Below are positions 36,641 through 49,390 of a stretch of 64,000 bases of DNA, piece by piece. The stretch's first letter is position 1; each line of letters opens with the position of its first letter. The position numbers and the translations under genes were made by a program. Source of the DNA: Moringa oleifera (Eukaryota; Streptophyta; Magnoliopsida; Brassicales; Moringaceae). The stretch spans positions 11,526,814 through 11,590,813 of the forward strand of contig JAJFZO010000094.1 in NCBI GenBank assembly GCA_021397835.1, in the 5' to 3' direction. Below the pieces are notes generated by a model, which saw only the letters and a list, made by a program, of their open reading frames with translations, was not told the DNA's origin and ran no database searches.

Positions 36641-38102
36641 ACAAGTGCTCCTTCCATTTAAGCAGAGAGCTAGCCAGTTACTCCCTTTGTATCAGAAGAT
36701 ATCATGTCTAAACAAGCTTCTGCTCCTCCTGTTTCACCTCATGCTCCACCAACACTATCCACCGTCACTCTGCTAATTACCGTCCTAGCATTTGGGGCCA
36801 TCGCTTCCTCGTGAATGCTTCTGATGATTCAACGGTACTTGGCTATAATATATGTATTTTACAAGACTTTTCATTTATTCTTTCAGTTGAGATTGCATTT
36901 CTTAATTTGCTTGCTTGCATGTGTTTTAAAAGCATTAAGTATTGTGTCATCTCCATCTTATGATGCTCGATCCAGATTTGCTTCTCCTTCTGCATAACAT
37001 TAGAGATTTTAATCATCAACACAGAATAACTATTGTTAATTGGTTGTGCACGCAGGCTAACGATTTTAATTACGGTTCAAGAGCAATTGGAAGAATTGAA
37101 ACAACTAGTTAGAAAGAGTCTAGTGACCACAACAAATGAAATCTTCCAGAAATTAAGCTTAATTGATGCGATCCAACGCTTAGGGGTGGCATACCATTTC
37201 GAGAATGAGATAGAAAATGAATTAGCAAAAATCTTTTATGACTACAATATAAATGATCATAGACACCTGCGTAATGTTGCTCTTCAATTTCGGCTGCTTA
37301 GACAACAAGGTTTCAAAGTTCCTTGTGGTAAGACTCCCCTCAATTAAAATTCCTTTGGTGATTCTCTAATGCTTTATTTCTTGACGAGATCAAGACTAAG
37401 AACATAATAGAATTTAGTTAAATAACTCCACATACTGTAGTCATCTACCTGCAAACTTACTTTTCATGGAAAATATAGAGACTTTACAAAACTGGCATTT
37501 ATAGTGCTTCATGTATAAAGCTAATGGAATGTAAAGATACGTATGTCTGTTTGTGCCTAACGCTTGAGGTCATTAATTTGTGCAGAAGTATTCAACAAGT
37601 TCACAGATCAAGAAGGAAACTTCAAGAAATCCTTGGTTACGGACATCTCAAGCATGCTAGAACTTTATGAAGCTTCACATATGCGAGTTCATGGAGAAGA
37701 CATACTAGAGAAAGCATTGGCTTTCACTACCACACACCTTATCAAGTCCTCAACGACTAGCTTGGGTGACCCTCTGGCAGCACAAGTAGCTCAGGCCCTC
37801 AAACAGCCTCTCCGCAAAGGCTTGACAAGGCTGAGAGCAAGAAACTTCTTCTCCACTTATCAAGAAGACAGGTCTCATAATAGAGATTTACTGAAATTTG
37901 CAAAGTTGGATTTCAATTTGTTACAATCTCTGCACAAGAAAGAGTTGAGTGAGCTCTCTAGGTAAGACCATATTCTTGATACTTCTGTTCTTAGTTATTT
38001 TGAGATTAGATTCTGTCCAGGAATATTTATATTTTAAATATTGCTCAGCTGGTGGAAAGATTTGGACTTTGCAAGAAAGCTGCCTTATGCCAGAGATAGA
38101 TT

Positions 38103-38107
38103 GGTTG
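38103..38107. repeat. Copia target-site duplication, left (GGTTG)
   Basis: GGTTG precedes the element and recurs at 43190-43194 directly after it. Removing the element and one copy restores the exon 4 sequence seen in TPS-4 and TPS-5. Confidence 0.95.
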
Positions 38108-38618
38108 TGTTGGGAATTTGACAACCAGATCCTTAGTTGATGGATCAAATATCAAATCCCTATAACCTGAAAGCAATAATAATAAAAGCAAGAAGAAAGT
38201 AAACAACCACAGGAACACAAGATTTATAGTGGTTCACCCTCAATTGAGAGTTACATCCACTTTGCAGCCACTGCAGGAAACCCTTTCACTATGAAAATAG
38301 ATTACAAGAGAGATAACCGTTTTCCTAGCTCTCACTCTACTAGAATAAAACCCTAGGACTCTTACTCACTTTCTCTGTTGTGATGTTTACATGGGTAGAA
38401 GCCCCCCCTTTATATAGTAGAGCCCAAGGCCCAAAAGATAAATGTGTGAGAATCTCAAGATATCCTTTTTGATGAGTATATACTCTTTGGATGAGTATAT
38501 TTCTTTTCAGATAAGCATATATATCCTTTCAGATAAGTATATGCCATCTCAGATAAATATATATCTTTTCAGATAAATATAAACCCTTTTGTGGATAAGT
38601 CTCCACACATACTCAACA
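38108..38618 (-). repeat. Copia 3' LTR (511 bp)
   Basis: Starts TGTTGGGAATTTG and ends ACTCAACA, with the TG...CA ends of LTRs. It is the 3' LTR because the polyprotein is on the minus strand. Several 'ttttcagataa(a/g)tata' units occur in its last third. Confidence 0.95.
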
Positions 38619-38687
38619 ATCTCCCACTTGGAGACTAATTCATTATCTCAATTGTTTCTTCCACCTGCAATGGCCATGACTTCCCAA

Positions 38688-41600
38688 TCAGCAGCTGAGA
38701 AGCCCCACTGAAGTTGTACACAACTTCAGTTTCTCGATTGTAACAACCTTGGTTAGCATATCAGCTGGATTCTGACTTCCTTGTATCTTTTCGAGTGACA
38801 AGACACCATCTTCCAAAGCTGATCTTATGAAGTGATATCTGACTTGTATATGCTTCGTTCTAGCATGATACATAGGGTTCTTTGCCAAGTGAATGGCACT
38901 CTGGCTGTCACAATGCAACATACCTTTTTCAAACTTGTGCCCCAGTTCATTTAGGAAAGATAACAACCATATCATCTCCTTGCTTGCTTCTGTAAGAGCA
39001 ACATATTCAGCCTCTGTGGTCGAAAGTGCAACTATCTTTTGTAGTTTAGACATCCAACTGATTGCAGTACCACCCAATGTATAAACATACCCTGTAGTAC
39101 TTTTTCTGCTGTCGATATCACCAGCCATATCAGCATCAACATAACCATGCAAGCCCATATCTGTTTTTCTGAAGTATAAAGCGAAGTCTGCAGTGCTCTT
39201 CAAATACCTGAAGATCCATTTAACTACTTCCCAGTGTTGCTTTCCTGGATTGCTCATATACCTGCTAACAACTTCCACTGCATGTGTTATGTCTGGTCTT
39301 GTACATACTGTGGCATACATTAGACTCCCAATAGCAAAAGCATAAGGCACCTTGCCCATATATGCAATTTCATCATCAGTTGAGGGAGACTGACTCTTGG
39401 ATAGTCTGAAATGACTAGCCAAAGGTGTACTCACTGGTTTGGCACCATCCATTCTGAATCTAGCAAGCACTTTGTTGATGTATTTCTCCTGAGATAGCTT
39501 GAGAATTCCCTTTTCCCTGGTGATTCTCATCCCAAGGATTTGTTTGGCGGAACCCAAATCCTTCATAGCAAACTTCTTTGAAAGCTTACTCTTTAATTTC
39601 TCTATCTCATGCAAATTAGCTCCAGCAATTAACATATCATCAACATACAGCAGTAATATAATGTAAGAGTTATCATACCTCTTAACATAACAACAATGGT
39701 CTGCCTGGCATCTTAAGAAACCATTGTCACCCATAAAGTTGTCAAACTTCTTGTACCACTGTCTTGGAGCTTGTTTTAACCCATACAAACTTTTCATAAG
39801 TTTGCATACCATTTTCTCCTTACCTTTGACTTCAAATCCTTGTGGCTGTTTCATGTAAATTTCTTCCTCCAAGTCACTATGAAGAAAAGCAGTTTTTACA
39901 TCCATTTGCTGCAGATGCAAATCTTCCTGAGCCACTAACGCAAGCACTATTCTGATTGCAGTCAACTTAACCACTGGGGAGAAAATCTCTGTGTAGTCAA
40001 TACCTTCCTTTTGTTGAAAGCCTTTAACTACTAACCTTGCTTTATACCGCTTGTTGCCATCATGTTTTTCTTTTATCCGGTAAACCCATTTGTTCTGCAA
40101 GGCCCTTTTTCCATGTGGTAGTTCTGCCAACTCCCATGTTTGATTACTCATGAGAGAATTCATCTCATCTTTCATGGCTAACTCCCACTTGATTGATTCA
40201 TCACCCTACAAAGCTTCATCAAAACTCTATGGTTCATCCCTATCAGTCAACAAGATGTAGTTCAGAAATGGTGAAAATCTCTGTGGTGGTCTCACAGTTC
40301 TGGAAGATCTTCTCACTTCTGTCACAGGAGTGGTTGGATTTACCTCTGGAGCCATACTTTCCTGATTTTGCTCAGCAATGTCATCTTCAACTTCTTCAGT
40401 ATTCTGTTGCAACTGATTCACTGGAATGTCTCTCAAGTGGATCACTTCAGGCCTTTTTGTCTCAGAATCTGTTACTTCTGAACTTTTGCCCAAACTATCC
40501 TTGTACAGAACTTGCTCATTGAAGATTACATCCCTGCTCCTAATGATCTTCCTGTTTTGGCTATCCTAGAAACGATAACCAAACTCATTGTCACCATATC
40601 CAATGAAAAAACATTTTTTTGATTTAGGATCAAGTTTGCCTCTAGCAGTAGCATCAATATGGATATATGACAGGCAACCATATATTCTTAAAAAAGACAA
40701 GTTTACCTTTTTGTCACTCCAAACCTCCTCGGGTATTCTACAATCCAAAGGAACTGAAGGACCCCTATTGATTAAATAGGCTGCAGTGTTAACTGCATCT
40801 GCCCAAAATGCCTTGGGCAACCCTGCATGCATTCTCATGCTCCTTGCACGCTCATTCAGTGTTCTGTTTATCCTTTCTGCAACACCATTCTGCTGAGGTG
40901 TACCTGGAGTAGTCTTCTCCATCTTGATCCCATTGTCAGCACAAAACTGTTTGAAATCCCCATCAATGTATTCTCCACCATTATCAGATCTCAAACACTT
41001 AACTTTAAGATTAGTTTCATTCTCAACCATGGCTTTCCATTTCCTGAAAGCATCAAATACATCAGATTTATTCTTTAGAAAATAAATCCATACCTTTCTG
41101 GTTGAGTCATCAATGAAAGTCACATAGTAGCTAGATCCCCCAAGAGACGTCACAGTCGAAGGCCCCCATACATCTGTATGAACTAACTCTAGTTTTTGCT
41201 GCTTCAACTGCTTTCCTGCTTTGGAGAAGCTGACCCTTTTCTGTTTGCCAAGGATGCAGCTTTCACACAACTTGTGCTCTACAGATTTTAAATCCGGCAA
41301 ATTACCATTTGCCACCATGACCTTCATTCCCTTTTCACTCATATGCCCAAGTCTGCAATGCCATAAGTCAGAGTTCATACCAGTGTCAACAGCAGCCACT
41401 GTATCCTTGCAACTTGAAATCATATAGAGAATTCCAGTTTTGCTTCCTTGAGCAACAACCATGGCACCTTTGGTAACTTTCCAAGCATTATCATTGAAAG
41501 TCACCCTATGCCCTTCACTGTCAAGCTGTCCAACAGAAATTAGATTTCTCATCAACTTTGGCACATGTCTCACCTTTTGGAATCTTCAAGATATTCCCAT

Positions 41601-42609
41601 TTGGCATCTTCAATTTAACATCACCCATACCAATAATATTCAAAGGTTCTACATCAGCAAGATAGACCTTCCCAAAATTTTTAGCAACATAATTTTCTAT
41701 TATTTTGCCATATGCAGTGGTATGAAAAGACGCCCCAGAATCTAAAACCCAAGACTCAAGAGGATTATCAATAGCCAAGAGTAAAGCATCATCTACCTCA
41801 TCTGTTACAGCATTTGCAGTGTCATCTTTATGCTCACCTTTTTTCTTCAGTAAGCGACAGTCTTTCGTCATGTGGCCCTTTTTCTTACAGTTCCAGCATT
41901 CCAGATTTTTTCCAGATCTAGATTTGCTTCTTCCATTCCTTGACTTAGATTTGCCCTTATTGCGATCAGAGTTTCTGTCACTTTCTCTTCCCCTGTTTTC
42001 AACATTTAGGGTAGAATTTGCAACTGATGTTTCACCTGAATCGATCCTCCGAATCTCTTCTGCAAGAACTCGATCACGAACATCATTGAAGTTCAATTTT
42101 GAACTCCCAACAGAATTGCTCATCGCTGCTCTCATGGGCTCCCAACTATTTGGCAACGATGCCAATAGTATCAAGGCACGTACCTCATCATCAAAGTCAA
42201 TCTCAACAGAAGATAACTGATTAACTATTGTATTAAACTCATTAAGATGAGTTGCCACAAAATTACCTTCACCCATTTTCAAGTGGAATAGCTTCTTCAT
42301 GAGAAAAACCTTGTTGTTTGCTGAAGGTTTTTCATACATGTCAGATAGCACCTTCATCAGACTTGCAGTTGTTTTCTCCTTTGCCACATTGTGAGCAACG
42401 TTCTTTGACAGTGTCAGTCGAATAACTCCCAGCACCTGTCGATCAAGGAGGTTCCAATCGCTTTCTGAAATCTTTTCAGGTTTTTGACCCAAAAGTGGTT
42501 CATGCAGCTTTTTTCCATACAGATAATCCTCGATTTGCATTCTCCAGAAGGCATAATCTGTACCGTCGAACTTGATGATCCCATGTGATGAGTTTTCTTC
42601 GCTACCCAT
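38688..42609 (-). pseudogene. Copia gag-pol polyprotein, three stops and one frameshift
   Basis: Start at ATG 42609 (MGSEENSS), just after the primer-binding site. In order: Gag with CCHC knuckle (CWNCKKKGHMTKDC), protease (WVLDSGASFHTT), integrase zinc finger (HCRLGHMS..CESCILGK), integrase core (HTDVWGP, LRSDNGGEY, QQNGVAER), reverse transcriptase (AFLHSDLEEEIYMKQPQGF, YVDDML) and RNase H (GYVDADMAGD, STTEAEYVAL). This is the Ty1/copia order. An extra A near 41577 shifts the frame between protease and integrase. TAG codons at 40568-40566, 40229-40227 and 40208-40206 interrupt the integrase-RT region. The element cannot currently make its polyprotein. Confidence 0.95.
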
Positions 42610-42634
42610 TGCTTTCAATCTCAAAACTCGAAGC

Positions 42635-42646
42635 TCTGATACCAGT
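42635..42646 (-). other. Copia primer-binding site
   Basis: TGGTATCAGAGC on the minus strand, next to the 5' LTR, the usual complement of plant initiator methionine tRNA. Boundary good to one or two bases. Confidence 0.85.
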
Positions 42647-43189
42647 TTTTGGGAATTTGACAACCAGATCCTTAGTTGATGGATCAAATATCAAATCCCT
42701 ATAACCTGAAAGCAACAATAATAAAAGCAAGAAGAAAGTAAACAACCACAGGAACACAAGATTTATAGTGGTTCACCCTCAATTGAGAGTTACATCCATT
42801 TTGCAGCCACTGCAGGAAACCCTTTCACTATGAAAATAGATTACAAGAGAGATAACCGTTTTCCTAGCTCTCACTCTACTAGAATAAAACCCTAGGACTC
42901 TTACTCACTCTCTCTGTTGTGATGTTTACATGGGTAGAAGCCCCCCCTTTATATAGTAGAGCCCAAGGCCCAAAAGATAGATGTGTGAGAATCTCAAGAT
43001 ATCCTTTTTGATGAGTATATACTCTTTGGATGAGTATATTTCTTTTCAGATAAGCATATATATCCTTTCAGATAAGTATATGCCATCTCAGATAAATATA
43101 TATCTTTTCAGATAAATATAACCCCTTTTGTGGATAAGTCTCCACACATATAAACCCTTTTGTGGATAAGTCTCCACACATACTCAACA
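42647..43189 (-). repeat. Copia 5' LTR (543 bp) with 32-bp internal duplication
   Basis: Same as the left LTR apart from about six substitutions and a tandem copy of the 32 bp containing 'cttttgtggataagtctcca'. Its terminus next to the primer site reads TTTTGGG instead of TGTTGGG, so the standard terminal dinucleotide is changed. Confidence 0.9.
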
Positions 43190-43608
43190 GGTTGAGTGTT
43201 ACTTTTGGATATTGGGAGTGTATTTTGAGCCTCAATATTCTTTGGCGAGAAAGTTATTGACCAAAGTGATCTGTATGATATCAATTATAGATGATACATA
43301 TGATGCATACGCCACATTTGAAGAACTTGAAGTGTTTACCAAAGCAATGAAAAGGTTCATTAAATTTTCCAAAAATTAGTTACTGTCACTTAAATACAAC
43401 TATACTTGATTATATAATTAATGTTAACCCTTTCAATTTCAGGTGGGACATCAATTACTCGGATCAGCTTCCCAATTACATGAAATTATGTTATAGGGCA
43501 CTCTTAGATGTTTATCAAGAAATGGAAGATGAGATGAGCATTCAAGGAAAGTTGTACCGCGTGCAATATGCCAAAGAGAGGGTAAATTAACCTCAACTTT
43601 ACCTCATA

Positions 43609-44027
43609 CCACAACTGTTACATATTTTTTCAAAACTATAACTATATATATATAGAGTACTGATCAGTACTAAGAAGAAAACATGCAACTCTAAGATGTG
43701 GGATTCAAGCAAATTGAAAAGAGAAGAAGAAGAAGAAGAAGAAGAAGAAAGGATCCTTGTGGTTGCCCGCACATGCATTTCAAGTACTCAATTACTTAAG
43801 TAGCAAATATGTCTGATTCCAACATATTGAAACAAAAATGGATTTTTTTTTTTCATGTTTAAAGAAATGGCCGCCTTCCTGGGGCGTCGCGTCAACTTCT
43901 GTGGTTCTTCCGTCCATATGAAGTAACCTTGTATAGCCCTATAAATAGCAGAGCTAGGGAGGAGTTCTTTCACTTCAACAAGTTCTTCTTTTATTTAAAC
44001 AGAGAAACAAGCTACTGATCATTCCCT
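43609..44027 (+). promoter_or_regulatory. Upstream region of TPS relic 4
   Basis: Begins inside what was intron 5 of TPS-3 ('cataccacaactgttacata') and resembles 53490-53820. A GAA run is at 43721-43749. TATAAATA is at 43940-43947, followed by the shared 'gcagagctagggaggag' block, about 80 bp before ATG 44028. The W-box module seen before full-length copies is absent. Confidence 0.6.
43721..43749. repeat. GAA microsatellite
   Basis: About nine GAA units with one imperfect start, in the spacer between TPS-3 and relic 4. Confidence 0.9.
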
Positions 44028-45061
44028 ATGTTTCTGCTCTTCCTACCTCCTCAAAACGTTCAGTCAAACACTATCAATTGTGGCTCTGCTCACTACCGTC
44101 CTAGTATTTGGGGGGATCGCCTCCTCACGAATGCTTCTGATGATTCAGTGGTGCCTATTATAGATATGTCTTTAGAAATTAGGCCATTTAATCTTTGATC
44201 AGTTGAGAATGCATTAGTTCTTAATTTGCTTGCTTGCATGTGTTTTAATATGAATAATTAAGAACTGTGTCATCACCATTTATGACGCTTCTGATTTGCT
44301 TCTCCTTCAGCATAGACAGCTTTCAACCATTCATGCACAGAATAATTTTTGTTAATCGTTTGTGCATGCAGGCTCTAATGATTTTGCAACTCAAGAGGAA
44401 TTGAAAGAATTGAAACAGGTACTTAGGAGGATGTTGGTGGCAGCTGCAGATGAAGTATCCCGGACATTACGCTTCATTGATGCAATCCAACAGCTTAGGA
44501 GTTGCTTACCGTTTTGAGAAAGAGATAGAAAATGAATTACAAAAGATCTATTACCACCATAAAATTGATGATCAGAAACAAATTTATGATGTTGCCCTGC
44601 AATTCCAATTACTTAGACAACAAGGTTTTAAAGTTCCTTGTCGTAAGTTTCCTTTCCTAAATGAAAGTTCCTTCAATCATTTTCATTTTCATTCTTGACC
44701 TGATCATGAATAAGAACATAAGTAGGTACTGTAGTGAATTCAATCCCTTATGGACTGTATCTTCCTACCAGCAAACTTACTTTTGATCCAAACGATGAAG
44801 ATTTTTCCAAGCATTCACCATCTACATTACATATATAGTTCCTCATATATATATATATATATATAGCTAAAGCTAATGAAAAGCATTATAGAAATCTATG
44901 TGTGTTTGAGGCTAAAACTTGAGGTCATTCGCCCAGAAGCATTCAAAAAGTTCAAAGATGAAACAGGAGACTTCATGGAGTCAGTGCTCAGGGACATCCG
45001 AACCATCCTAGAACTCTATGAAGCTTCACATATGCGAGTAAATGGAGAACACATACTAGAG
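44028..45061 (+). pseudogene. TPS relic 4: exons 1-2 and first third of exon 3
   Basis: Exon 1 (44028-44150) is open and carries YRPSIWGDRL. Exon 2 (44372-44642) has two extra bases after its first codon and one extra A in CAACAGCTTAGG, so it stops early. Exon 3 (44937-45061) keeps EAFKKFKDETGDF to EHILE and then turns into unrelated sequence with a stop at 45091. Exons 4-7 are absent. Exon 2's extra A and the exon 3 break are shared with relic 6 at 53820, so the two are duplicates of one earlier broken gene. Confidence 0.88.
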
Positions 45062-46600
45062 GTTACTAACTGCATAAAAGTTGATGAATAAACAACGGAG
45101 TCTTCGCGATTAATTGTTCAATTAAAAATATTGGTGGTTTCAGAACTCAACTAAAAGGTTAACTTTTTAAATAATTTATTTGATCAAATGAATTCAAGTT
45201 TCATGAAATAATTAATAATAATGAGCTCATAATTAATGATAATTGACTCAATAGGTTAGGTCTCTTTTCAGCACTTATTCACATTGTACATAAAAACTTA
45301 ATTTTGAAATTTCTAATATATGTCTTTCGCCTCTCTAGACCTTTGTGTAGCATTAGGTTTACCAATTTTCAGGTTTACATTTCTATCAATTAATTAGTGG
45401 GTTTGAACTGAGATGTATTAGAAAAAAAAAAATCTGGCACTGAATATTCAAAACCACAACTTTTAAAGATTTGTTTCAAAAATGTCAAAACAAATTAATT
45501 TCTGGCCACCACTATGCTTATGGTTTTGGTTCACCTTTATATAGAGATATTTTAATATTACTAACATGAATTAAATTTTTAACAATAACTTAAAATTATT
45601 GTATAAATTTTAATCATATCACTAAATATACAAATATATTGAATTATTGTACAAAAGTAAGTTGGTATTGTTAATGATCTAAATTATTATAATTTTAATG
45701 AATGCAGTTTAAAAGAAATAAAAATAATTAAGATAAAAACATAATACTTAAGGCAAACAATTTAATTAAAATTAGAGAATTGAAATTTTCAAGGTTTTAA
45801 ATTTCATCATTATTGTTACATCCAACAATTCTCTAATTATCAATTAATTTTTAGGATAAATATAAAAATTAAACTTATTTTTTAATTAAATCCTGATATG
45901 TTGATTAGATTAACTTTGTATCTAATATTTTAATTTAGTTTAATTTAGAACCTTTCTAAAATGATTGTGAAAAAAGTTAAAATGATATTTACAGATTGGG
46001 GGATATATATAGACTTCAATGAAGGTGACTTTTAATTTCATGAAACCTAATATCTTGAGTTTGATTCTATCTTTCTGTCAAAGCCTCAAGTGTGAGTATA
46101 AGAGGAATAAAAAAAAGTACTTTTAAAAAAGTGAAGGAACTTACAGATTTGATTAACAATAAGCTAATATCTCTAAATTTATAAATTGTTTTTGATAAAA
46201 TGAATTTAGGTTTTATGAAATGAATTAATGATGATCAATTCATAACTAATTAATAATGATATTAGACTCAAGAAACCATTTACCCCATTGGCATAACTGT
46301 ATTTAGGTTTGTCACTACTCAGTCACATTGTGCAAAAAAATTTCGATTGTTTTTAAATTTTCTAAATTCTTTTTCCTATCTTGATCCATCACTAACATTA
46401 GGTTTACTAGTTTTTATGTCTCTTCAATTAGGTATCTTAATTTGGATTGAGATGTATTGCAAACTATTAGAGATCTATCTATTTGTTTCAAAACTATTAG
46501 ACAAAATTCTACCAATGGTCGGTACTACCAAGAAAACAGGCAACTCTGAGATATGTGATTCAAATGTATACAAAAGAATTTAATGTGTTCGTTGCATGCA
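45062..46600. other. Spacer between TPS relics 4 and 5
   Basis: Mostly AT-rich. 45170-45480 resembles 46170-46500 and 53170-53500 ('tcgcctctct', 'gagatgtattagaaaaaa'), so an upstream module occurs three times. 46000-46080 resembles 1430-1490 ('gacttcaatgaaggtg', 'cctaatatcttgagt'). No gene. Confidence 0.6.
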
Positions 46601-46785
46601 TGTTCAAAGAAATGGCCTTTCTTGGGTGTTGCATCAACTTCTGTGGTTTCTCCATCCATATCCATATGGTGCAACCTTAGCCCCATAAATAGCAGAGCTA
46701 GCTAGGAGCTCTTTCACTTCAACAATTTCTTCTTCCATTGAAACAGAGACAACAAGCTAGTGATCATTCCCTATCTATTACAGAT

Positions 46786-48062
46786 ATGTTCAAACCAGCC
46801 TCCGCTAACTATCATCCTATTATTTGGGGGGATCGCTTCCTCACAAATGCTTCTGATCATTCAATGGTACCTATATATATATGTCTTTTAGAAATTAGGT
46901 CATTTAATCTTTGATCAGATGAGAGTGCATTTCTTAATTTGCTTGCTAGCATGTGTTTTAATACGAATAATTAAGTACCATGTCATCACCATCTTAAGAA
47001 GCTTCTGATTTGCTGCTCCTTCCGCATGTAGAGCTTTCAACCATTCATGCACAGAATAATTAAGTTTTGTTAAATTGTTTGTGCATGCAGGCTAATGATT
47101 TTACAGCTCAAGAGAAATATTTGAAAGAATTGAAACAAGTAGTTAGGAGGATGTTGGTGGCAGCTGCATACAAATGAAGTTTCCCGGACACTACGCTTCA
47201 TTGATGCTATGCAACACTTAGGAGTTGCTTACTATTTTGAGAAAGAGATAGAAAATGAATTAAAAAAGATCTATTGCCACTATAAAATTGATGATCAGAA
47301 CAACCTCTATGATGTTGGCCTGCAGTTTCGCTTACTTAGACAACAAGGTTCTAAAGTTCCTTGTGGTAAGTTCAAGTACCTTCAATAATTTTTCGTTTTG
47401 TTTCTTGATCTGATCGTGATTAAGAACATATATATGTGGGTTCTGTAGTTAACTCAATCACTTATAGACTGTATATCGATCTTCCCACCAGCGAACTTAC
47501 TTTTGATTTAAACCTATGGAGATTTTACCAAACTAGCATTCACCATCTATATTACATTTATAGTTCTGCATATATAAAGCTGATGGAAAGTATAGATACA
47601 TATCTATGTATGTTTGTGCCCAACGCTTGAGGTCAGTTGTGCATAAGTATTCAAAAATTTCAAAACACGAAACCGGAAATTCAAGGAATCCTTGGGTACC
47701 GACGCCCGCAGCACGCTAGAACTCTTAAGAAGCTCCACATATGAGAGTATGAATCTTATTTCTTGTGCCCTTGTGTTTATGAGCTTCCATTATATAATTG
47801 GACTTTTGCTTTTTTCTTGTCATTTTTAGTGGTGGACGCATTTAAACTTTGCAAGAAATTTGCCTTACGCTAGAGAAAGTGTGGTTGAGTGCTGCTTTTG
47901 GATATTAAAAGTGTTTTTTAAAGTCTCAATATATATTCTTGCAAGAAATTAAAAATTGACCAAAAGTGTTGCTCTTCACGTGATATCAATTACAGGTGAC
48001 ATATATGATGCTTTCGTGACATTTGGAAAACTTCGAAATTTTGGCCAAAGCAATTGAGAGGT
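46786..48062 (+). pseudogene. TPS relic 5: exons 1-4, heavily degraded
   Basis: The TATA position reads CATAAATA (46684). Exon 1 (46786-46866) is short but in frame and keeps YHPIIWGDRF. Exon 2 (47091-47365) has a 4-base insertion after VAAA. The exon 3 acceptor AG is lost (tgcataagtatt) and only about 100 bp of the exon remain before a fusion into intron 3. Exon 4 (about 47831-48062) has several indels around the former DDTYD, now read as GDIYDAFVTF. Exons 5-7 are absent. Confidence 0.85.
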
Positions 48063-49100
48063 TAATTAAAATGCTTGTCTTATCTATATATTAGCTGATG
48101 TTACTAATTACGATAATATATAAAGGTATATGCAGCATCAACAATAATATATATAAAGGTATATGCAGTATCAATAACATTCATCAACCAATCATATACC
48201 CTACTTTGAAAATGGCAGACATCCAAATAGATTATTGACTTGCAATATTTTAAATAATAAAACAATTTTTATATTATCTTTTATACTTTTTTATTATGTA
48301 TATTATATTTAATTAGTTATTTTAAAATTATTCTAGCTAACTAAGCTACCGTCTTATATGTAACATATGAAATCTAATTTTTTAGATAAAACATAATTAA
48401 TAAAATAATTAAAGCAAACGATTTATAACCAAAACTTAAGCGATTAAAATTTTTAAGGTTGTAGAATCCATATATCATTATTGAACTATCGTCTCATAGA
48501 TTAACAATTAAATCCAAACTAAATAAATCTAAGGTAACTTCCTTTTTGCTTTAATTAAGTGTTTCTTACGTTATTTCATCCCTAAAAAGAAAAGAAAGAA
48601 ATAAAGAGATTACATTAATTAGTGACCTTGAAAAGAACTAAATGTAGGTAGATCAAAATTTTTAATTATTAAAAATATTTGACATTAGAGATGAAAGAAT
48701 TAATTAAAGTTAAATTCAAGTATCTTAGAAAGAATAATCATATATAAACATTGATGAATATAACAAAAAATAATACAATAAAAATATAACTATGTACAAG
48801 ACAAGAAAAAGTTAGAAAAACTCAATTGATTGAAAAACAAAAAAGTAGGTAAAATCAGTTGTTGGAAAAAAAAAAAAAAGCCTAATATCTTACATATAAT
48901 CGTGGTGTCGTCCTAAGTATGAAGCCCTTTCACTTTTGTTTTTTATTAACAAATATCATATTCACATTTTATTATTATATGTATTATATCTAATTAGGTA
49001 ATGAAAACGTTGATCATCATGCCATTATTAAATTTTATATTGGTTTAGCTTAACCTCATATAAAGAACTTTCAACCATAAATGACAATGACCACATAAAA
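48063..49100. repeat. TPS-4 distal upstream module
   Basis: 48120-48540 matches about 57260-57680, and 48560-49100 matches 57700-58230, in the same order and orientation. A 34-bp tandem duplication ('ataaaggtatatgcag...') is at 48118-48180. No gene. Confidence 0.8.
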
Positions 49101-49310
49101 ATTTGTAAGAGATCCACATCTTGGTCAATGATCAACTTTTAATAAATTTTCAAACATATGATCCTCCTTCTAAAAAGTAATATTTAATTAAGGAAATAGC
49201 TCTCCCTGATCTGTGGTCTTTATCAATTTCTGTGGGCTTCAATTTCTGTGGTTTTTGCATCCATACGATGTAGCTTACTTCTATAAATAGCAGAGCTAGC
49301 TAGGAGCTCT
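49101..49310 (+). promoter_or_regulatory. TPS-4 proximal promoter
   Basis: GGTCAA (W-box core on the other strand) at 49123-49128, TATAAATA at 49282-49289, then 'gcagagctagctaggagctc'. The ATG is about 100 bp after the TATA box. 'caatttctgtgg' is duplicated at 49232-49252, as before TPS-5. Confidence 0.7.
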
Positions 49311-49390
49311 TTCACTTCAACAAGCGCTCCTTCCATTTAAGCAGAGAGGAAACAAGCTAGCTAGTTACTCGCTTTATATCAAAAGATATC

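Larger units (their letters stand above)
38108..43189 (-). mobile_element. Ty1/copia LTR retrotransposon inside TPS-3 exon 4
   Basis: A 5,082-bp element in minus orientation with LTRs at 38108-38618 and 42647-43189 and a 5-bp GGTTG target duplication. The primer-binding site next to the 5' (right) LTR reads TGGTATCAGAGC on the minus strand, complementary to initiator tRNA-Met. A purine-rich AAGTGGGAGAT tract borders the left LTR. The LTRs differ at about six positions in 511 bp plus one 32-bp tandem duplication in the right LTR, so insertion is fairly recent. It lies in sense-opposite orientation to TPS-3. Confidence 0.96.
36704..43581 (+). pseudogene. TPS-3: frameshifted TPS-a gene split by a copia element and lacking exons 6-7
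   Basis: Exon 1 is 36704-36834, one base short near CATGCTCC, so the W-motif region is out of frame. Exon 2 is 37056-37327 with four extra bases after GCTAACGATTTTA. Exon 3 (37586-37961) is open. Exon 4 is 38049-38107 plus 43195-43354 (59 + 160 = 219 nt, the normal size), interrupted at RDRLV by the copia insertion; it retains [17 protein letters not shown]. Exon 5 is 43443-43581. About 27 bp into intron 5 the sequence changes to the upstream region of the next TPS relic, so exons 6 and 7 are missing. The insertion, the frameshifts and the 3' loss are separate events. Confidence 0.92.

Noticed and set aside
40193..42220. Plus-strand open stretches over the copia element
   Set aside because: They are mirror readings of the minus-strand gag-pol and show no domain of their own.
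42610..42687. Gag start in the 5' LTR upstream of MGSEENSS
   Set aside because: It would lie in the LTR and primer-binding site. The ATG at 42609 is the first after the primer site and matches copia Gag starts.
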